Shown: positions 50,363-62,931, numbered from the stretch's first letter. The stretch is 64,000 nt of DNA from Hydrogenophaga borbori (GCF_003417535.1 NZ_QVLS01000001.1:186001-250000), one strand, 5' to 3'. A program made the numbers and translations. Notes: generated from the letters alone by a model not told the origin.

Positions 50363-52075
50363 TCAGGAGCGCGGCAGCAGCCGGGGCTCATCCACCCCGC
50401 TGGCCAGGTTGATCTGCATGAAGGTCACCGGGCCCGCCGGGCCACCGGCGTCGATGCCCTGCGCGCGCTGGAAGGCCAGCAGGCGCGCCGCCAGGTCCTG
50501 GCCCGAGGCGGGCACCCGGCCGCTGGCCTGCAAGGCCGCGATGCGCTCGCCGAGCCAGCGGCCAGCCGGGCCGTCGCGGCCATCGGCCAGGCGGCCGGTG
50601 TGGCCGGGGGGCAGTCGCCACAGCGTGGCGTAGTCGCCGCGCCAGGCCTCGGCCAGTTCGGTCAGGGGCACGCGCCAGCGGCGCTCGCCGCGGGCCAGTA
50701 CGGCGCTGTCCTCGCCCAGGGCGGTGAGCAGCAGCCGGCCGCTGTCGCCGCCGGGCAGGCGCAGGTTCAGGATGCCGGGGCGATCGAGCTGGCGCAGGCC
50801 ATGCACGGTCATGCGTGTGGTGCGGTAGCACTGCAGCCCGCCAGCCAGGGCGTGTTCGCAGGGGTCGCCACCGTCGGCGAGCGCGGCGCCCCACAGTGGG
50901 GCCAGTTCGCGCCAGGCCTCGGCCTCATTGGCCAGCAGGGCATCGCCCGCGGGCCAGCCGGGGGTGGGGGCGGGATCGCGGGTCGTGGCGGGGTCGGGCG
51001 GGGCCGTGGGGCTGGTGGCGGGGTGGTCGGTGACGGCAGGGGCGACCGCGGCGGCGGCCACGGGAGCGGCCACTGGGGTGGCGGGCCCGGCGGCGGCCGG
51101 CGTGCCCGACCGCTGCAGCCAGAACCACAGCACCGCGGCGGCGACCAAGGCGCCCACGACGGCGCCGGCCAATGCGCCCAGGCCCGCGGTGCCCAGGCCG
51201 GCGGGTCGCGCGGCACCCATCGGACGGGCGCGCCGAGGCGGTGGTGGGGAGCCAGCGCTCTCGAACACCTCGCCGGCGGCCTTGTCGACCACCGGGCGCT
51301 CGACGCGGTTCTGCCCATTCGCGTAGGCGCCGAGCAGGGCGCGGTCGCACAGCAGGTTGATGCGGCGCGGCACACCGCGCGACAGCTCATGGATGCGCTC
51401 GATGGCGGCCGGGGAGAACGGCAGTGGGCCCTTGAGGCCAGCCACCTGCAGGCGGTGCTGGATGTACTGGCGCGTCTCGGCGGCGTCCAGGGCGTCGAGG
51501 TGGAAGCGCGCGATCACGCGCTGGGCCAACTGCTCCAGTTCGGGCCGCGCCACGATGCCGCGCAGCTCGGGCTGGCCAATGAGAATGATCTGCAGCAGCT
51601 TGCGCTCGCTGGTTTCCAGGTTGGTGAGCAGGCGCAGTTGCTCCAGTACGTGGGGCGTGAGGTTCTGCGCCTCGTCGATGATGAGCAGGTTTCGCTCGCC
51701 ACGCGCGTGGCTGGCCAGCAGGAATTCGTTGAGCGGATCGAGGTGGTCGTGCACCGTGGCCGGGCCCAGGCCTTCGTGCTTGACCTCGATGCGGAACTCG
51801 CGGCAGATGGACTTGAGCAGGTCCGCGACCGTCAAGCGCGGATTGAAGATGTACGCGACGTTGCAGTTGTCGGGTACCTGCTCCAGGAAGCAGCGGCAGA
51901 TGGTGGTCTTGCCGGCGCCGATCTCGCCGCTGAGCAGCACGAAGCCGCCACCGCCCCGCACGCCATAGAGCAGATGAGCGAGCGCTTCACGGTGGCGCTC
52001 GCTCATGAACAGGTAGCGGGGGTCGGGCGCGATCGAAAACGGGTCGCTCTGGAGCCCGAAAAACTCGGCGTACAT
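50363..52075 (-). CDS. ExeA/GspA-like AAA ATPase with periplasmic peptidoglycan-binding tail
   Basis: This 570-residue protein begins MYAEFFGLQSDPFSIAPDPR, the ExeA family start. The cytoplasmic AAA domain has Walker A GEIGAGKTT and Walker B LLIIDEAQNL. A transmembrane helix is at about 300-325 (GALAGAVVGALVAAAVLWFW). A Pro/Ala-rich linker and a C-terminal domain follow; its last part (LLAFQRAQGIDAGGPAGPVT) resembles a peptidoglycan-binding domain. It follows the bactofilin gene by 61 bases. ExeA proteins remodel or bind peptidoglycan to let secretins assemble. Confidence 0.87.
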   Translation of the reverse strand: MYAEFFGLQSDPFSIAPDPRYLFMSERHREALAHLLYGVRGGGGFVLLSGEIGAGKTTICRCFLEQVPDNCNVAYIFNPRLTVADLLKSICREFRIEVKHEGLGPATVHDHLDPLNEFLLASHARGERNLLIIDEAQNLTPHVLEQLRLLTNLETSERKLLQIILIGQPELRGIVARPELEQLAQRVIARFHLDALDAAETRQYIQHRLQVAGLKGPLPFSPAAIERIHELSRGVPRRINLLCDRALLGAYANGQNRVERPVVDKAAGEVFESAGSPPPPRRARPMGAARPAGLGTAGLGALAGAVVGALVAAAVLWFWLQRSGTPAAAGPATPVAAPVAAAAVAPAVTDHPATSPTAPPDPATTRDPAPTPGWPAGDALLANEAEAWRELAPLWGAALADGGDPCEHALAGGLQCYRTTRMTVHGLRQLDRPGILNLRLPGGDSGRLLLTALGEDSAVLARGERRWRVPLTELAEAWRGDYATLWRLPPGHTGRLADGRDGPAGRWLGERIAALQASGRVPASGQDLAARLLAFQRAQGIDAGGPAGPVTFMQINLASGVDEPRLLPRS

Positions 52076-52136
52076 GCCCCGAGCATACCGGGGCCCCCCG
52101 GGGCGGGCAAACCGCCCACCGGGGTTGGGCGCGACC

Positions 52137-52694
52137 TTAGGCCGCGAGCTGCATCGACGGCTTGGTGCCGGACGACGACGCCTTGGCCGCGCCGTTGGCG
52201 GCGCACTCGACGTCACCCGAAAGCTGGCCGCCTTCCTCGATGACGATCTTGCCGTAGCGGATGCGGCCGGTGACCTTGCCCGTGGCGTGGATCACCAGCT
52301 TCTGGCGCACCGTGAGGTTGCCGTCGATGGTGCCGTAGATCTCGGCCAGGTCGACCTCGCAAGAGCCCTTGAAGGCGCCTTGCTGCGCGATCTGGATCAC
52401 GCGCGAGTCCATGGTCGCCTCGACCGTGCCCTCGACCACCAGCGTGTCGCAGTCGGTGATCTCCACGCCCTTGAGCTTGATGTTCGGCCCGACGGTGAGC
52501 TTGCTGCCGCCTTCGGGGGTGGTGGGCGTGGCGCTGGTGCTGGGTTTCACTTCGGTCTCCTGGGCGGCCACCGGGGCGCTGGTGCTGGCGGAGGTTTGTG
52601 ATTGACCGTAAGCCGTGTTGCGCGGTGTGGCCATGCCGCCGCTGCCCAGAGGGCGGGAAGGCTCGTTGTCGCGTTTGCCGAAGTGCAGTGCCAT
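52137..52694 (-). CDS. bactofilin family cytoskeletal protein
   Basis: This 185-residue protein has a central bactofilin beta-helix (about 65-160; VGPNIKLKGVEITDCDTLVV, IDGNLTVRQKLVIHATGKVT) flanked by Ser/Thr/Ala-rich disordered tails. Bactofilins polymerise without nucleotide and scaffold local cell-wall synthesis. AGGAG lies 6 bases before the ATG. It is the first gene of the minus-strand group leading into the ExeA, GspB and ABC genes. Confidence 0.92.
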   Translation of the reverse strand: MALHFGKRDNEPSRPLGSGGMATPRNTAYGQSQTSASTSAPVAAQETEVKPSTSATPTTPEGGSKLTVGPNIKLKGVEITDCDTLVVEGTVEATMDSRVIQIAQQGAFKGSCEVDLAEIYGTIDGNLTVRQKLVIHATGKVTGRIRYGKIVIEEGGQLSGDVECAANGAAKASSSGTKPSMQLAA

Positions 52695-52806
52695 GGGTTT
52701 CTCCTGAGGTGTAGTGGGCAGAAGTCCCCATGCTAGGGAGCATGGCCCTTACATTCGCGCCTGTCCCGTAAGAGCTGTGTCGAGATGAACGGACGACCAG
52801 CGGTTC

Positions 52807-53715
52807 TCAGCGGTTGGTACGCCGGCGATCCTCCATCTCGCGGATCAGCGCTCGGGCTTCATCGCCTTCTGGAATGGGTCGGCCGCTGTCGCGCCACTGC
52901 ACGGCGGCCTTGAAGCCCTGGTCTTGCGCATAGCGGCGGAACCACAGGCCTTCGGGGTTGTGGCGCGTGATGCCGTCGAACAGCGTGGCCAAGGATTGCG
53001 TCTGCTCCAGTCCCATGGTGAGCAGCACCTGGTTGACCACCATCTTGTGCATGGCCAGGTGCGAGCGCGGCACGCCCGCGATGCGCTCGGCCAGGGCCAA
53101 GGCGCGCGTCTCCAGCTGGTCGAGCGGCACGGCTTCGTTGGCCAGGCCCCAATCGGCGGCGGTGCGGCCATCGATCAGGTCACCGGTGAACATGAGCTGC
53201 TTGGCGCGCGTGGGCCCCAGGCGGTAGGTCCACATGGCCGTGGTGGGGCAGCCCCACACGCGCGTGGGCATGTAGCCGATGCGCGCGTCCTCGGCCATCA
53301 CCAGCAGGTCGCAGCACAAGGCGATGTCGCTGCCGCCGGCCACGGCCGCGCCATGGACCTTGGCGATGGTGGGCTTGGGGCTGCGCCACAGGCTCATGAA
53401 GTCCTCGGTGTTGCGCTTCATGAAGGCGTAGTCGTCGAGGGGGTCCCAGGGGTGGCGCTCCTGCTGACAGGGGTGGTCGATGTCGCCTTCGCCGAAGTGA
53501 GAGAGGTCGTAGCCGCCGCAGAAGCCCTTGCCCGCTCCCTCGACCAGGATGACATGCACGTCGTCGTTGGCGTTGGCCCATTCCACCGCCGCGCGGAGCT
53601 CGCGCGGAGTGTCGTCGTTGATGGCATTGAGTCGTTCAGGGCGGTTGAGCAGCAGGCGCGCCACGCGCGGGTTCCTGGGATCCTGGTCGATGCGCAGGGT
53701 GTTGAAGTTCGGCAT
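52807..53715 (-). CDS. enoyl-CoA hydratase/isomerase (crotonase) family protein
   Basis: This 302-residue crotonase has the oxyanion-hole segments [15 protein letters not shown] and [18 protein letters not shown]. The C-terminal extension is longer than in typical hydratases (about 260). AGGAG precedes MPNFNT; the further upstream ATG at 53802 would run into the divergent operator. It is divergent from the flavin monooxygenase. An aromatic or ring-cleavage acyl-CoA step is plausible from context but not shown. Confidence 0.87.
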   Translation of the reverse strand: MPNFNTLRIDQDPRNPRVARLLLNRPERLNAINDDTPRELRAAVEWANANDDVHVILVEGAGKGFCGGYDLSHFGEGDIDHPCQQERHPWDPLDDYAFMKRNTEDFMSLWRSPKPTIAKVHGAAVAGGSDIALCCDLLVMAEDARIGYMPTRVWGCPTTAMWTYRLGPTRAKQLMFTGDLIDGRTAADWGLANEAVPLDQLETRALALAERIAGVPRSHLAMHKMVVNQVLLTMGLEQTQSLATLFDGITRHNPEGLWFRRYAQDQGFKAAVQWRDSGRPIPEGDEARALIREMEDRRRTNR

Positions 53716-53788
53716 GGCTGTCTCCTTCGTTGGTGTGAAAACCATCTTATCGACGGGTGGTTGTGGCGCGGAGTCGCGGAGGCGATAC

Positions 53789-53804
53789 AGTTGCGTGCGC
53801 AACT
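53789..53804. promoter_or_regulatory. MarR-type operator palindrome
   Basis: AGTTGCG-TG-CGCAACT has perfect 7-bp arms with a 2-base centre, resembling operators of MarR regulators. It lies in the 106-base divergent spacer between the enoyl-CoA hydratase and monooxygenase genes, 17 bases before the monooxygenase ATG. A MarR gene is the third gene of the downstream operon. Confidence 0.6.
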
Positions 53805-53821
53805 AAATGGGTGAACCGTTC

Positions 53822-55396
53822 ATGGACCAGATAACCGAAGAACACGTTCCGGTGCTCATCGCCGGTGGCGGCCCGGTGGGCCTCACGCTGGCCGCGCTGC
53901 TGTCGCGCCAGGGCATCCGCAGCCAGGTGATCGAGGCCGACGAGGGCTATTGCACCGGCAGCCGCGCCATCTGCATCTCGCGCCGCTCGCAGGAGATCCT
54001 GGGCTGGGTGGGCGCCGACGCGCCGCTGGTGGCCAAGGGCCTGGGCTGGACCGCCGGTCGCAGCCATTTCCGCCAGAGCGAGGTGTTGCGTTTCGAGATG
54101 CCCAGCGAGCCCACGCAGCGCTTCGCGCCCATGGTGAACATCCAGCAGTTCTATGTCGAGGAATACGCGCACCGCGCCATCGACGAAGGGGGCGTCGATG
54201 GCACGACCGTGCGCTGGGGCGAGCGTGTGCAGCGCGTTCAGGCGCGCGAGCGCGACGTGCTGGTCGACATCGAGTCGCCGCGCGGCTACCGGCGCGTGCG
54301 CGCCGACTGGCTGCTGGCCTGCGACGGTGGGCGCAGCGCCGTGCGCGAGCAGCTGAACCTGCAGTTGGAGGGCACGCAATACGAGGGCCGCTACGTCATC
54401 GTCGACATCCGCCAGAAGACGCAGCGCCCGGTGGAGCGCCTGGCCTGGTTCGACCCGCCGTCCAACCCTGGCTCCACCATCCTCATGCACCGCCAGCCCG
54501 ACGACGTCTGGCGCATCGACTACCAGATCCGCGACGACGAAGACCCGGCCGAGGCGGTCAAGCCGGAGAACGTATTGCCACGCGTGCGCAGCCACCTCGA
54601 GATGATCGGCGAGACCGAGCCCTGGGAGCCGCTGTGGATCTCGATCTACAACGCCAAGTGCCTCACGCTGCCCAGCTACCGCCATGGCCGTGTGTTCTTC
54701 GCGGGCGACGCCGCCCACCTGGTGCCCATCTTCGGCGTGCGCGGGCTCAACTCCGGCCTCGACGACGCCGGCAACCTGGCCTGGAAGCTGGCCCGCGTGG
54801 TGCGCGGCACTTCGCCCGAGGCGCTGCTCGACAGCTACAGCGTGGAGCGCGTGCATGCCACGCGCGAGAACATCGCCTATGGCGCCAAGAGCACCGAATT
54901 CATGGCGCCGCCCGATTTCGCCTTTCGCCTGATGCGCGAGGCCGCGCTGCGCCTCGCGCTGGACGACGAGGCCGTTCGCCCCTTGATCAACCCACGCCAG
55001 TCCTCGGCCATCCAGTACCTGGGCTCGCCGCTCAACGCTGGCGAGTCTGGCGAATGGGCGAGCGCGCAGGCCATGCCCGGCGCCCCCGCGCCAGAGGCCT
55101 TGCTGCGCGACGCGCACGGCCACGCCTTTCACCTCAGCAGCCGTTTCGGTCGTGGCTTCGTGGCGCTGGTGTTCAACGGCCCACCCGAGGGCGGCTTGCC
55201 GCGCGACGTGGAGGCCCTGCCCATCCACCCCACAGCCGACCCGCACGGCCAGGCCTGGCGGCGCTATGGTCTGCCGGCCGGTACCGAGCCCGCCCTGGTG
55301 CTGGTGCGTCCCGACGGCTACGTGATGGGCCGCTGGCGCGGCTTGGACACCGCGCCATTGCGTGCGGCCCTGCAATCCTCTGGAGTCCTCGAATGA
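53822..55396 (+). CDS. FAD-dependent aromatic monooxygenase (PheA/TfdB/MhpA class)
   Basis: This 524-residue flavoprotein has the FAD motif GGGPVGLTLAALLSRQG, the second motif WLLACDGGRSAVR and the GD motif VFFAGDAAHLVPIFGVRGLN. A thioredoxin-like C-terminal domain follows from about residue 410. The class hydroxylates phenols or hydroxyphenyl acids. An ATG at 53807 lies 5 codons upstream; the one used here has GGGTGA 9 bases before it. Its stop overlaps the ATG of the DUF2783-like gene. Substrate is unknown. Confidence 0.88.
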   Translation: MDQITEEHVPVLIAGGGPVGLTLAALLSRQGIRSQVIEADEGYCTGSRAICISRRSQEILGWVGADAPLVAKGLGWTAGRSHFRQSEVLRFEMPSEPTQRFAPMVNIQQFYVEEYAHRAIDEGGVDGTTVRWGERVQRVQARERDVLVDIESPRGYRRVRADWLLACDGGRSAVREQLNLQLEGTQYEGRYVIVDIRQKTQRPVERLAWFDPPSNPGSTILMHRQPDDVWRIDYQIRDDEDPAEAVKPENVLPRVRSHLEMIGETEPWEPLWISIYNAKCLTLPSYRHGRVFFAGDAAHLVPIFGVRGLNSGLDDAGNLAWKLARVVRGTSPEALLDSYSVERVHATRENIAYGAKSTEFMAPPDFAFRLMREAALRLALDDEAVRPLINPRQSSAIQYLGSPLNAGESGEWASAQAMPGAPAPEALLRDAHGHAFHLSSRFGRGFVALVFNGPPEGGLPRDVEALPIHPTADPHGQAWRRYGLPAGTEPALVLVRPDGYVMGRWRGLDTAPLRAALQSSGVLE

Positions 55397-55590
55397 CCGA
55401 TGCCGATCTCGACACGAGCTATACCGCGCTGTGCCGCGCCCTGGGCGAGGTGGGTGAACAGCAGGCCCCGCTGCTGCTGGCCATGCTGAGCCTGTCGCTG
55501 CTGGGCCGGCTGGACAGCGCCGCGCAGGCCCTGCCCCTGATCGAGCGGGCGCGCGAACGCTGCCTGCAGGAGCCTTTGCATGGACGCTGA
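55393..55590 (+). CDS. DUF2783-like small protein
   Basis: This 65-residue acidic helical protein (LDTSYTALCRALGEVGEQQA, LIERARERCLQEP) overlaps the monooxygenase stop by 4 bases (ATGA) and the MarR start by 11 bases. Its features match DUF2783 as recalled, a family often found directly after such monooxygenases. The tight coupling suggests a partner or stabiliser of the flavoprotein, which is inference. Confidence 0.75.
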   Translation: MTDADLDTSYTALCRALGEVGEQQAPLLLAMLSLSLLGRLDSAAQALPLIERARERCLQEPLHGR

Positions 55591-56059
55591 CGCCAAGCCG
55601 CTGCCGCTGGAGCAGCAACTGAGCTGGCGCCTGCACCGCCTGGGCAAGCTCACCGATGCCGCGACCGCCGCCGCCTACGCGGGCGAATTGGGCCTGGGCG
55701 TGGCCGAAGCGCGCGCCCTGGCCGCGATCGGCGCCTTCGAACCGCTGTCGGTGAACGACCTGGCCGCGCACGCCCACCTGGACAAGGCGCAGGCCAGCCG
55801 CGCCGCGCAGATGCTGGTGGAGCGCGGCAGCGTCATCAAGGCGCCCAGCGAGACCGACGCGCGCGCCGTGGTCTTGCGCCTGTCGCGCCCGGGGCGTGCA
55901 CTGCACGCGCGCGCGCTGCGCCTGATCGACCGCCGCAACCGCGAAATCATGGGCTGCCTGGGGGCGGCCGAGCGGCGGCAGTTGCTCGGCTTGGTGGACC
56001 GGCTGATCGCGCACGCGGTGCCGCGCCGCCCGGGGGGCTCCGGAGGCGATACACCTTGA
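55580..56059 (+). CDS. MarR-family transcriptional regulator
   Basis: This 159-residue winged-helix regulator has a recognition region LAAIGAFEPLSVNDLAAHAHL, then KAQASRAAQMLVERG and the wing SETDARAVVLRLSRPG. It is the last gene of the monooxygenase operon, overlapping the small gene by 11 bases. The matching MarR-type palindrome at 53789-53804 suggests it represses its own operon and the divergent hydratase. Confidence 0.9.
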   Translation: MDADAKPLPLEQQLSWRLHRLGKLTDAATAAAYAGELGLGVAEARALAAIGAFEPLSVNDLAAHAHLDKAQASRAAQMLVERGSVIKAPSETDARAVVLRLSRPGRALHARALRLIDRRNREIMGCLGAAERRQLLGLVDRLIAHAVPRRPGGSGGDTP

Positions 56060-56087
56060 TACGCGCATCGTCGCTATAACGCCCCTC

Positions 56088-56672
56088 ATGAAACGCAACC
56101 CTTTTGCTCCCACGGATTTCGGTGCCGATTCGCTTGAAGTGCGGGTGTCCGAGTTGTTGGTGGCCACGTCCGACCAGACCGACGCGGAATTGGACGCGGC
56201 CATCGGCGAGGTGCTGCGCCTGCTTCGCGAGCGCCTGCAGATGGACGTGGTCTTCGTCTCCGAATTCGTCAATGGCCGGCGCGTGTTCCGCCAGGTGGCC
56301 CAAGCGCCCGGCGTGGGCGTGATCGCCGAAGGCGAGGGCGCGTGGCTGGAGGAGAGCTGGTGCCAGCGCGTGGTCGACGGCCGACTGCCGCAGTACATCG
56401 CCGACGCGAAGCGCGATCCCGCCGCATCGCCGCTGCTCAAGGACCTGCCGTTTCCCATCGGCACCCACATCAGCACGCCGCTGGTGCTGTCCAGCGGCGA
56501 GGTCTACGGCACGCTGTGCTGCTTCAGCTTCGAGGCCCATGGCCGGCCCAACCCCGAGGACCTGGCCAAACTCAAGCTCACCGCGCGGCTGGCCGCGCAG
56601 CGGCTGGAGACCCGGCGCCAGGCACGGCCGATGCCGGCCAGCGTGCCCGACTGGACGCTCAAGTCCCGCTAG
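56088..56672 (+). CDS. GAF-domain protein
   Basis: This 194-residue protein consists almost entirely of one GAF domain (about residues 35-175; LQMDVVFVSEFVNGRRVFRQ, STPLVLSSGEVYGTLCCFSF) with no output domain visible. It may be a small-ligand sensor acting through a partner. TATAAC at 56075-56080 is very close to the ATG (7 bases between), so the start or promoter is uncertain. The upstream neighbour is the MarR gene (28-base gap). Confidence 0.82.
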   Translation: MKRNPFAPTDFGADSLEVRVSELLVATSDQTDAELDAAIGEVLRLLRERLQMDVVFVSEFVNGRRVFRQVAQAPGVGVIAEGEGAWLEESWCQRVVDGRLPQYIADAKRDPAASPLLKDLPFPIGTHISTPLVLSSGEVYGTLCCFSFEAHGRPNPEDLAKLKLTARLAAQRLETRRQARPMPASVPDWTLKSR

Positions 56673-56712
56673 GCGGGATGGCCCGCGGGCAGCGGGAAAA
56701 GGGGGGCGCCGG

Positions 56713-56718
56713 TAAAAT
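56713..56718 (+). promoter_or_regulatory. candidate -10 element of the ygiQ-like gene (TAAAAT)
   Basis: TAAAAT in GCCGGTAAAATCG lies 27 bases before the upstream ATG (56746) and 45 before the preferred ATG. It shares the GGTAnAATC pattern with other boxes in this window. Confidence 0.35.
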
Positions 56719-56763
56719 CGTGTCCTTCGCCCCGCTGCGCCCGCCATGGGTTCGCGCCCACCC

Positions 56764-59088
<2,325 letters not shown>

Positions 59089-59102
59089 AGGCGCTCAGGC
59101 GT

Positions 59103-59783
59103 TCAGGCGCCGCCGCCGGCGAACAGCGGCCAGGCCACCCAGACCAGCAGGGCGACCACGTTGAACACGGCGCAGGCCACGAAGGTCTGCTGGAAGGGCC
59201 TGTCGTCCAGGCGGTGTCGAAGCGACTGCCGGGCCAGCCAGGCCGCTGGCCAGCCGCCCAGCGCGGCCGCCGCGTGCAGCAGTGCCAGGGGCCAGGGCGC
59301 ACCGCCCTCCGTCATCACGTGCTGGTCGCGCCAGTACAGGAAGAAGGTGGCGATGTTCACCAGCACCACACCGGTGAGCACCACCCAGGGAAGGCGGCCG
59401 GCGGCGACGCCGATGAGCCACAGCAGCAGCCAGCCGCCCAGCAGGCCCAGGGCCACCCGGGTCTGGCGGCGCTGCGCGCGTTCCTCGCGCCAGCGCTGGG
59501 CCTTGGACGTGCCGGCCGGCGCCAGCACCAGCTCGGGCGCCGGCCCGCTGGGGGCGCCGGCCTCGCGCAGCGGCGGCGGGGGCGGCAACTTGATCGACAG
59601 CGCGCGCGGCCCCTTGCCGCCGACCACGATCTCCTCATACACCACCGCCGTGCCCGGCACGATGGGGTGTGGGCCTTCGTAGTCGCGCAGGTGGAAGTAC
59701 ACCTCGGCGGCGGTGTCGGGACTGCGGATGAAACCGGACGCGCGCTCGGCGTCCCAGTGGACGATGGTGCCTTGCTTCCTCAT
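59103..59783 (-). CDS. cold-shock domain / DUF1294 membrane protein
   Basis: This 226-residue two-part protein has an N-terminal cold-shock-like domain (about 1-65, [20 protein letters not shown]) that may bind RNA or DNA. A Pro-rich linker precedes DUF1294 with four hydrophobic segments ([33 protein letters not shown], and two more). The function of this fusion is not known. The CoA transferase gene ends 4 bases upstream of its start on the same strand. Confidence 0.88.
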   Translation of the reverse strand: MRKQGTIVHWDAERASGFIRSPDTAAEVYFHLRDYEGPHPIVPGTAVVYEEIVVGGKGPRALSIKLPPPPPLREAGAPSGPAPELVLAPAGTSKAQRWREERAQRRQTRVALGLLGGWLLLWLIGVAAGRLPWVVLTGVVLVNIATFFLYWRDQHVMTEGGAPWPLALLHAAAALGGWPAAWLARQSLRHRLDDRPFQQTFVACAVFNVVALLVWVAWPLFAGGGA

Positions 59784-59787
59784 GGCC

Positions 59788-60678
59788 TCAGGCCAGCGTG
59801 TGCATCGGGATGTCGCGCTCGACCGCCAGCCGATCCAGTTGCGCGCGCGTGCGACCCGCCAGAAAGCGCGCGATGGCTTCGTGCGTGGCGGGTGCGAACA
59901 GGGTCTTCATCCGCTGGCCGTCGGCCACGCCCGCCGCCTCGCACAGCGCGGCGGCGAAGTGCGGCTCCAGCGCGGCCACGGCCACGCGCCCGTCCTTGCA
60001 GGGGTAGACGCGGTAGCCCGCGTGGGCGCCACCCACCGCCCCCGTCGGCTGGGTCAGGCCCCAGCTGCGCGGCAGCGCGAGCCAGGCGGCGGCGTCGGAC
60101 AGGGCCACCTCATGGGCGCTGCCGCGCCCCGTGGAGCGCAGCAGCAGCACGGCCTTGAGCACCGCCTCGGCGGCCATCAGCGCGCCGCCCATGTCGGCGA
60201 ACAGCGTGGCCGGCAGGTCCAGGCCGGTCACCAGGCCGGCGTCGGCCAGGTAGGTGAGGTCGTGGCCAGGCTCCTCGGCGCGTTCGCCGGGCGCGCCCAC
60301 GATGCTCACCATGGCCAGCGCCGGGTAGCGCTTGCGCAGCGCCGGCCACGACAGGCCCAGCTTGGCCAGGGCCGAGGGGCGGAACGAGGTCAGCAGCACG
60401 TCGGTGCGCAGCAGCTGCTTGTGCAGCGCGGCCTGGCCGGCCTCGGTCTTGAGGTCGGCGGTCAGCCGCTTCACGCCCTCGTGCATGCGCGCGTAGGCCG
60501 GGGGGTTGTACTGGCCCATGGGGTCGCCGCTGGTGCCCTCGCGCGCGGGCGGTTCCAGCTTGGTGCAGGCCGCGCCCAGGGCGCGCAGCCGCATGAGGGC
60601 GGCTGGACCGGGCAGATTGAGCGCGAGGCTGAGCACGCGCACGCCGCGCAGGGGCTGAGGGCTTCGGGTGGTGGGCAT
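59788..60678 (-). CDS. CaiB/BaiF-family CoA transferase (short form)
   Basis: This 296-residue class III CoA transferase-like protein has the N-terminal [20 protein letters not shown] and a region [14 protein letters not shown]. It is shorter than typical members (350-430), with the linker region trimmed. The start [10 protein letters not shown] was chosen over an upstream ATG with foreign residues. The substrate is not evident. It precedes the CSD/DUF1294 gene by 4 bases. Confidence 0.82.
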   Translation of the reverse strand: MPTTRSPQPLRGVRVLSLALNLPGPAALMRLRALGAACTKLEPPAREGTSGDPMGQYNPPAYARMHEGVKRLTADLKTEAGQAALHKQLLRTDVLLTSFRPSALAKLGLSWPALRKRYPALAMVSIVGAPGERAEEPGHDLTYLADAGLVTGLDLPATLFADMGGALMAAEAVLKAVLLLRSTGRGSAHEVALSDAAAWLALPRSWGLTQPTGAVGGAHAGYRVYPCKDGRVAVAALEPHFAAALCEAAGVADGQRMKTLFAPATHEAIARFLAGRTRAQLDRLAVERDIPMHTLA

Positions 60679-60822
60679 AGAACAGTGGCCGCAGGTCGGT
60701 TGACGGTGCGGCCACTGTAACGCCGGCGATGGCCCGACCCCGAGGCACCGCGGCACCGGCTGGGCCGGGCCGCGCAGGCGTCGCCCCTGGAGGGGGCTCG
60801 CGAAGCCCGGCGGGCGTGGGGT

Positions 60823-62046
<1,224 letters not shown>

Positions 62047-62088
62047 CTAGGGCGCCGCTGCGCCCGCCACAAGCACCGCTGGCGGGCA

Positions 62089-62127
62089 TTGCGCGATCAT
62101 CGCGCGCTTTGTGCGATCATCGCGCAC
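62089..62127. promoter_or_regulatory. tandem operator-like repeat in the pobA-IclR spacer
   Basis: Two copies of GCGATCATCGCGC are spaced exactly 20 bases apart (starting 62093 and 62113), about two helical turns. Each is flanked by inverted arms (GCGCG/CGCGC and GTGCG/CGCAC). This fits binding of an IclR-type dimer pair controlling pobA and its own gene. Confidence 0.6.
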
Positions 62128-62145
62128 TTCCTGGAGCGCCCCGCC

Positions 62146-62922
62146 ATGCCCGACCCGACCATCGCCAAGGCCGACTTCATCGAGGGCATGGCCAAGGGCC
62201 TGGCCGTGCTCGAGAGTTTCGACACCGAGCGCCAGCGCTTGAACGCCACGCAGGCGGCCGAGCGCGCCGGCCTCACGCGCGCGGCCGCGCGGCGGCACCT
62301 GCTCACCCTGGCCCACCTGGGCTACCTGGACACCGACGGCAGCCACTACTGGCTCTCGCCCAAGGTGCTGCGCTTTTCGGGCAGCTACCTGTCTTCGGCG
62401 CGCCTGCCGCGCCTGGTGCAGCCCACGCTGAACCGCCTGGCCTCGGCCACGCGCGAGTCGTTTTCGGCGGTGGTGCTGGACGGCGACGAGGTGGTGATCG
62501 TGGCGCGCAGCGCCGCACCGGGCGCGCCGCGCCTTATGCCCTATGGCCTGCACCTGGGCTCGCGCATGCCGGCGCACGCCACCTCCACCGGGCGGGTGCT
62601 GCTGGCGGCGCTGCCGCGCACAGCCTTCACGTCCTGGCTCAAGGGCCGGTCGCTGCCGCGCCTGACGCCGCGCACCACGGACGAGCCCAAGGCCTTCCGC
62701 GCGGTGATCGACACCGTGCGCCGCGACGACTTCGCGATCGCGAGCGAGGAGCACGAAATCGGCGTGATTGCGCTCGCCGTGCCGTTGCGCAACATGAAAG
62801 GCGAGACCCTGGCCGCGCTCAACGTGGTGGTGTCGCCGGGCCGCATGGACGCAGCCGGCCTGCGGCGCGAGCTGCTGCCGGTGCTCATGGACGCCGCGCG
62901 CGAGCTGCGGCCGCTGCTCTAG
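62146..62922 (+). CDS. IclR-family regulator, PobR/PcaR type
   Basis: This 258-residue regulator has an N-terminal winged helix (about 10-70, LAVLESFDTERQRLNATQAA, ARRHLLTLAHLGYL) and an IclR effector domain (LPRLVQPTLNRLASATRESF, AHATSTGRVLLAALP). It diverges from pobA, so it probably activates pobA with 4-hydroxybenzoate; similar PobR/PcaR-type proteins do this in other bacteria. The start MPDPTIAKADF was chosen because it follows the operator repeats. Confidence 0.9.
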   Translation: MPDPTIAKADFIEGMAKGLAVLESFDTERQRLNATQAAERAGLTRAAARRHLLTLAHLGYLDTDGSHYWLSPKVLRFSGSYLSSARLPRLVQPTLNRLASATRESFSAVVLDGDEVVIVARSAAPGAPRLMPYGLHLGSRMPAHATSTGRVLLAALPRTAFTSWLKGRSLPRLTPRTTDEPKAFRAVIDTVRRDDFAIASEEHEIGVIALAVPLRNMKGETLAALNVVVSPGRMDAAGLRRELLPVLMDAARELRPLL

Positions 62923-62931
62923 GCGGCGGGC

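Noticed and set aside
49657..52075. A complete type II secretion system
   Set aside because: Only ExeA/GspB-like genes are present. No secretin, ATPase GspE, pseudopilins or inner-membrane platform genes are in the window.
53747..56476. A 909-residue minus-strand open frame across the monooxygenase operon
   Set aside because: It covers the monooxygenase, DUF2783-like, MarR and GAF genes, all of which have recognisable motifs. No domain is visible in the antisense product.
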